NCBI RefSeq assembly: GCF_016864375.1
Contig: NZ_CP069354.1
Location: 4,857,501-4,921,500, forward strand
Reading direction: 5' to 3'
Source of the DNA: Microvirga sp. VF16
GTDB taxonomy: Bacteria; Pseudomonadota; Alphaproteobacteria; Rhizobiales; Beijerinckiaceae
DNA: 64,000 bases
Shown: positions 61,672 to 64,000 of the stretch, piece after piece
How positions within the stretch are numbered: the first letter of the stretch is position 1
Layout: each line of letters begins with the position of its first letter
Notes under the pieces: generated by a model
What the model was told of the DNA's origin: nothing
What the model saw: the letters and a program-made list of their open reading frames with translations, nothing else
Databases searched by the model: none
Position numbers and translations under genes: made by a program

Positions 61672-62030
61672 GTGTCGATTTGTACTTCATGATGGGATCG
61701 GGCGACTTGTCGGCCGCTTTAAGCACTTCATGTGAGACTGAACAATCTCCCGAGTCTTACATGAAGTGCAAACAAACGCGGGGCTCCTTGTTTGCAGCAG
61801 GCTACTATACCCTGCTGCTCCGCTCGGAAGCGGCTGCCAGCCATTGGTGTATACCGGGGGCGCAAAGCAATTTTTATCATGCGAGCGGCAGCGGTGTCGA
61901 AGCGGCTGTGCGGTCTCATCTGAAATGCAAACAGTCTCAAATGAAACACTGTGTTTTGCACTACAGTCTCAGCTAAGTCGTTGATCTGTCAGCGACCGCC
62001 AGTCCCATCATGAAATGCAAATCGACAAGT
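61672..62030. repeat. cluster of CATGAAGTGCAAA-like motifs with outer inverted repeat
   Basis: TGTCGATTTGTACTTCATGA at about 61673 and the inverse, TCATGAAATGCAAATCGACA at about 62008, form an inverted pair of ~25 bases. Between them are further variants: AAGCACTTCATGTGAG near 61720, ACATGAAGTGCAAAC near 61760, ATCTGAAATGCAAAC near 61919 and CAAATGAAAC near 61939. No gene is supported in the interval. It may be a recombination or replication-type site, or the ends of a lost element. Confidence 0.5.
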
Positions 62031-62140
62031 GGAACGCGGAGCGGGAGGAAGCCGGCTTTGTGGCCCATGACGCCTATGTGGTCCGGCTGCTGGATCTCTT
62101 CGACCTGCTCGGCAGCGCCTACCGGCTGGCGAAGACCTGA
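62021..62140 (+). pseudogene. possible C-terminal gene fragment
   Basis: The frame IDKWNAEREEAGFVAHDAYV continues VRLLDLFDLLGSAYRLAKT to a stop. It has coding-like composition but no start. It begins exactly at the outer inverted repeat described for 61672-62030, suggesting that an insertion or deletion removed the rest. Not recognised. Confidence 0.3.
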
Positions 62141-62198
62141 CAGGCTCGTACAGGCCCTGTTCAGACGCCTTGGCCTAAACACCCGCATCCGCTGACGA

Positions 62199-62393
62199 AT
62201 GAGGGTCACCATGCTGCTCTGGATCGCTCTTGCCGCGGCCCTGCTGTCGGGCCTGACGCTTGGCTTGCTGTCGAGCGGTGCGCCTGAATGGGCCACCCAG
62301 ACCGCCGAGCTGGTCACGGTTGCGGCAGTCTTCGTGCTGGTCTGTCTTTCCGAGGCCGCCGGGTCGCGCTCGGACAAACCGAGCTCCAGGTAG
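62199..62393 (+). CDS. small membrane protein
   Basis: Protein of 64 residues with two hydrophobic helices (residues 5-26 and 37-52) and a charged tail. Start at 62199 or at the internal ATG 62211. Not recognised. It precedes the hemolysin III pseudogene by about 160 bases. Confidence 0.4.
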   Translation: MRVTMLLWIALAAALLSGLTLGLLSSGAPEWATQTAELVTVAAVFVLVCLSEAAGSRSDKPSSR

Positions 62394-62553
62394 GATACGA
62401 AAGCCCTCTGTTCTGACACCTCAATACCAGTGCATCGAGCCAGCCGAAACCCGCGGCACGATAGTGGGCCCCATGTAGCCAAGCTTGCCGTGTCAGGAGC
62501 CAGTGACAGCTGCACGGGCGGACTGGTGCGCCTTCCACGACGTGAGAGGGACG

Positions 62554-63199
62554 ATGTTCAAGTGGGACTACGACAAGCACGAGATCCTGGCAGACGGCGT
62601 TGTCCATGCCCTGGGGACGTCGGCGGACTTGTCGCCGTGATGGTCCTGCTGGTCCTCGCCGCGCCAACAGTCGGTCCCTGGGAACTGATGTCGGTGGCGA
62701 TCTACGGCGGCGGCTTGGTGGCCGTACTCGTCATCTCCGCCTTCTACAACCTGTGGCCGATCTCATCCGTCAAATGGCTTCTGCGGCGGTTCGATCACTC
62801 GGCCATCTATCTTCTGATCGCAGGCACCTACACACCCATTCATCATGCAGATGAGGAACGAGATCACGGCCATCGTCCTGTTGGTCGGAGCCTGGATGGG
62901 CTCCGTGGCCGGGATGATCCTGAAGCTGTGCCTGCCGGGCCGGTTTGATCGGCTCGCGATCCTGCTCTACCTGCTCCTCGGCTGGAGCGGCATCGTGGCC
63001 TGTGAGGCCGGCTCGGCGCCCTGCCCGGCTCGACCGTTACCCTCTTGGCTGCACGTGGCCTCCTTTACCCCTGGGCGTGGTCTTCCACGTGTGGGAAGGC
63101 TTGCGCTTCCAGAACGCGATCTGGCATGCCTTCGTGCTGGTGGCCGCAGCCCGCCATTATGAAGCGGTGCTGGACTGCATGGTGCTGGCAAGGGCGTGA
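62554..63199 (+). pseudogene. hemolysin III (HlyIII/YqfA, PAQR) family protein, multiply frameshifted
   Basis: Begins MFKWDYDKHEILADGVVHAL after GAGAGGGACG. The frame shifts to LVAVMVLLVLAAPTVGPWEL ... RFDHSAIYLLIAGTYTPI, then to MRNEITAIVLLVGAWMGSVA ... LLYLLLGWSGIVACEA, and finally to GVVFHVWEGLRFQNAIWHAF ... DCMVLARA. Together these cover a whole HlyIII protein including the HxxxH-like end. At least three or four indels separate the pieces. Confidence 0.82.
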
Positions 63200-63227
63200 C
63201 CGCTGGTGTCACTGTCTGTTCCGATAC

Positions 63228-64000
63228 TCAGATGCGAATGTTTGCTCGGACCTGGTTGTAGGCCTGCCGGACCGTTCCCTTGCCGTAGGTCCGCTCCAGG
63301 CGGCGCACCGTGAAATGCCCGCGGGCAAGCCTCTGAAAATGATCGACGAAGGCGGCATTGACGGCCGCGCCGCCGATCGCCCCGAGCACTGGGACGGCCT
63401 GGGCGGCGGCCTTCTGCGACACGACCACTCCGAACCGGGATCCGATCTGGGCCAGCAGGCGCATGATGGCCGACGTACTCTCGTCGACGACCCCGCGCCC
63501 GGCCATCTGCTGCAGGGCACGTGTAACGGACTTCGCCATGGCGGCCCGCACGGCAAAGTAGCCGGCCTCGTGCAGGTTGTCCGAGCCAGAATGCCCGCCC
63601 AGGGCGAAGACCTGGACGCAGGCCAGCGCCGTCTCGGGATCCTCAAGGTCCTCGCCCTCGCTCTGAGCGATCCAGGCGATCGACCGGAGCATGATCGTCG
63701 TCGAGATCGGAAGTTCCACCAGAACCGCCGAGACGCCGAGCGCGCCACCCATGGCGCCGGATAGGACCGCGAGCGCCTTGTGGGCACGGGTCTCGGGATC
63801 CTTGCCCTCCTTCGGGATCGTCTTCAGTGCATAGCGCAGCGCGCGGGTGAGTGCCGCCTGCGTTGCCCTCGAGATCATATCAGAGACCGGCTCGGGAAGC
63901 GCCTGCCCGAGTAACTCGATCGGCCGTCCGGCTAAGGCAGACAGCCGGGCCACGTAGCTTGGCCCCTCAAGCGCCAGCACGGCCCGCCGCAGCGCCTCGC
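63228..64000 (-). CDS. EcsC family protein (partial, runs off the window)
   Basis: At least 257 codons visible. The frame is open to the right edge (EALRRAVLALEGPSY), so the true start lies beyond 64000. SGAMGGALGVSAVLVELPIS, then TTIMLRSIAWIAQSEGEDLE and LGAIGGAAVNAAFVDHFQRL are the EcsC-domain signatures. The function is unknown; Bacillus EcsC is linked to an ABC transporter. It is intact as far as it is visible. Confidence 0.85.
   Translation of the reverse strand, partial: EALRRAVLALEGPSYVARLSALAGRPIELLGQALPEPVSDMISRATQAALTRALRYALKTIPKEGKDPETRAHKALAVLSGAMGGALGVSAVLVELPISTTIMLRSIAWIAQSEGEDLEDPETALACVQVFALGGHSGSDNLHEAGYFAVRAAMAKSVTRALQQMAGRGVVDESTSAIMRLLAQIGSRFGVVVSQKAAAQAVPVLGAIGGAAVNAAFVDHFQRLARGHFTVRRLERTYGKGTVRQAYNQVRANIRI

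Overview
The window is high-GC DNA from an alphaproteobacterium of the order Hyphomicrobiales (Rhizobiales). Supporting this are the purC/purS/purQ/purL/bolA/grxD block, the DUF1476 (ATP synthase zeta-type) gene, the lptM-lysA-TIGR02302 block, etfBA with a 3-hydroxybutyryl-CoA dehydrogenase, and the rplU-rpmA-GNAT-obgE-proB-proA-nadD-rsfS-rlmH-envC-ctpA-rppH run. A Microvirga or Methylobacteriaceae-like host is an inference from gene content and was not tested.

Positions 1-29400 are mostly ordinary chromosome. They hold cell-wall hydrolase, transporter, tRNA-modification, base-excision-repair, esterase and aldolase genes, then purine synthesis, redox genes (grxD, a TlpA-like protein), lysine synthesis, a TIGR02302 membrane protein, a PagL-like lipid A deacylase, a cobalamin adenosyltransferase, a rhomboid protease, etfBA, hbdA, an HNH nuclease, a D-amino-acid PLP enzyme, dsbB and tRNA-Leu(CAA). 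One accessory gene, a cadherin-like/RTX secreted protein, sits between lysA and the TIGR02302 gene. Two kinds of intergenic repeat are present: a palindromic element with two good copies and one degenerate copy, and a mosaic inverted repeat between purQ and purL.

Positions 29400-33250 carry small, poorly characterised genes. Positions 33250-43500 are a long minus-strand run from rplU to rppH. It has a clear promoter and a structured leader upstream of rplU, and several overlapping genes.

From tRNA-Ser(CGA) at 43753 to the right edge the DNA is accessory and decaying. It contains an OafA-type acyltransferase, a broken RTX C-terminus, a helix-turn-helix gene stopped at codon 7, a Crp/Fnr pseudogene, a hemolysin III pseudogene, small secreted and membrane proteins, a phospho-Asp-less LuxR regulator, and a nested mobile-element locus. 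In that locus an 844-bp IS5-family element (CTAG target duplication, -1 frameshift transposase) is itself interrupted by a 1.9-kb serine-recombinase element flanked by the 8-bp direct repeat TAGATGGT. The recombinase reads out of its own element through the insertion sequence and ends at the TAG of the outer CTAG duplication. To the right are an IS6-family transposase remnant and a 1066-residue RTX protein. Its C-terminal export domain is shared with the RTX protein at 15250-17517 and with the remnant at 46404-46601.

The strongest candidates for something new are the compact two-gene serine-recombinase element and the shared RTX C-terminal domain family.
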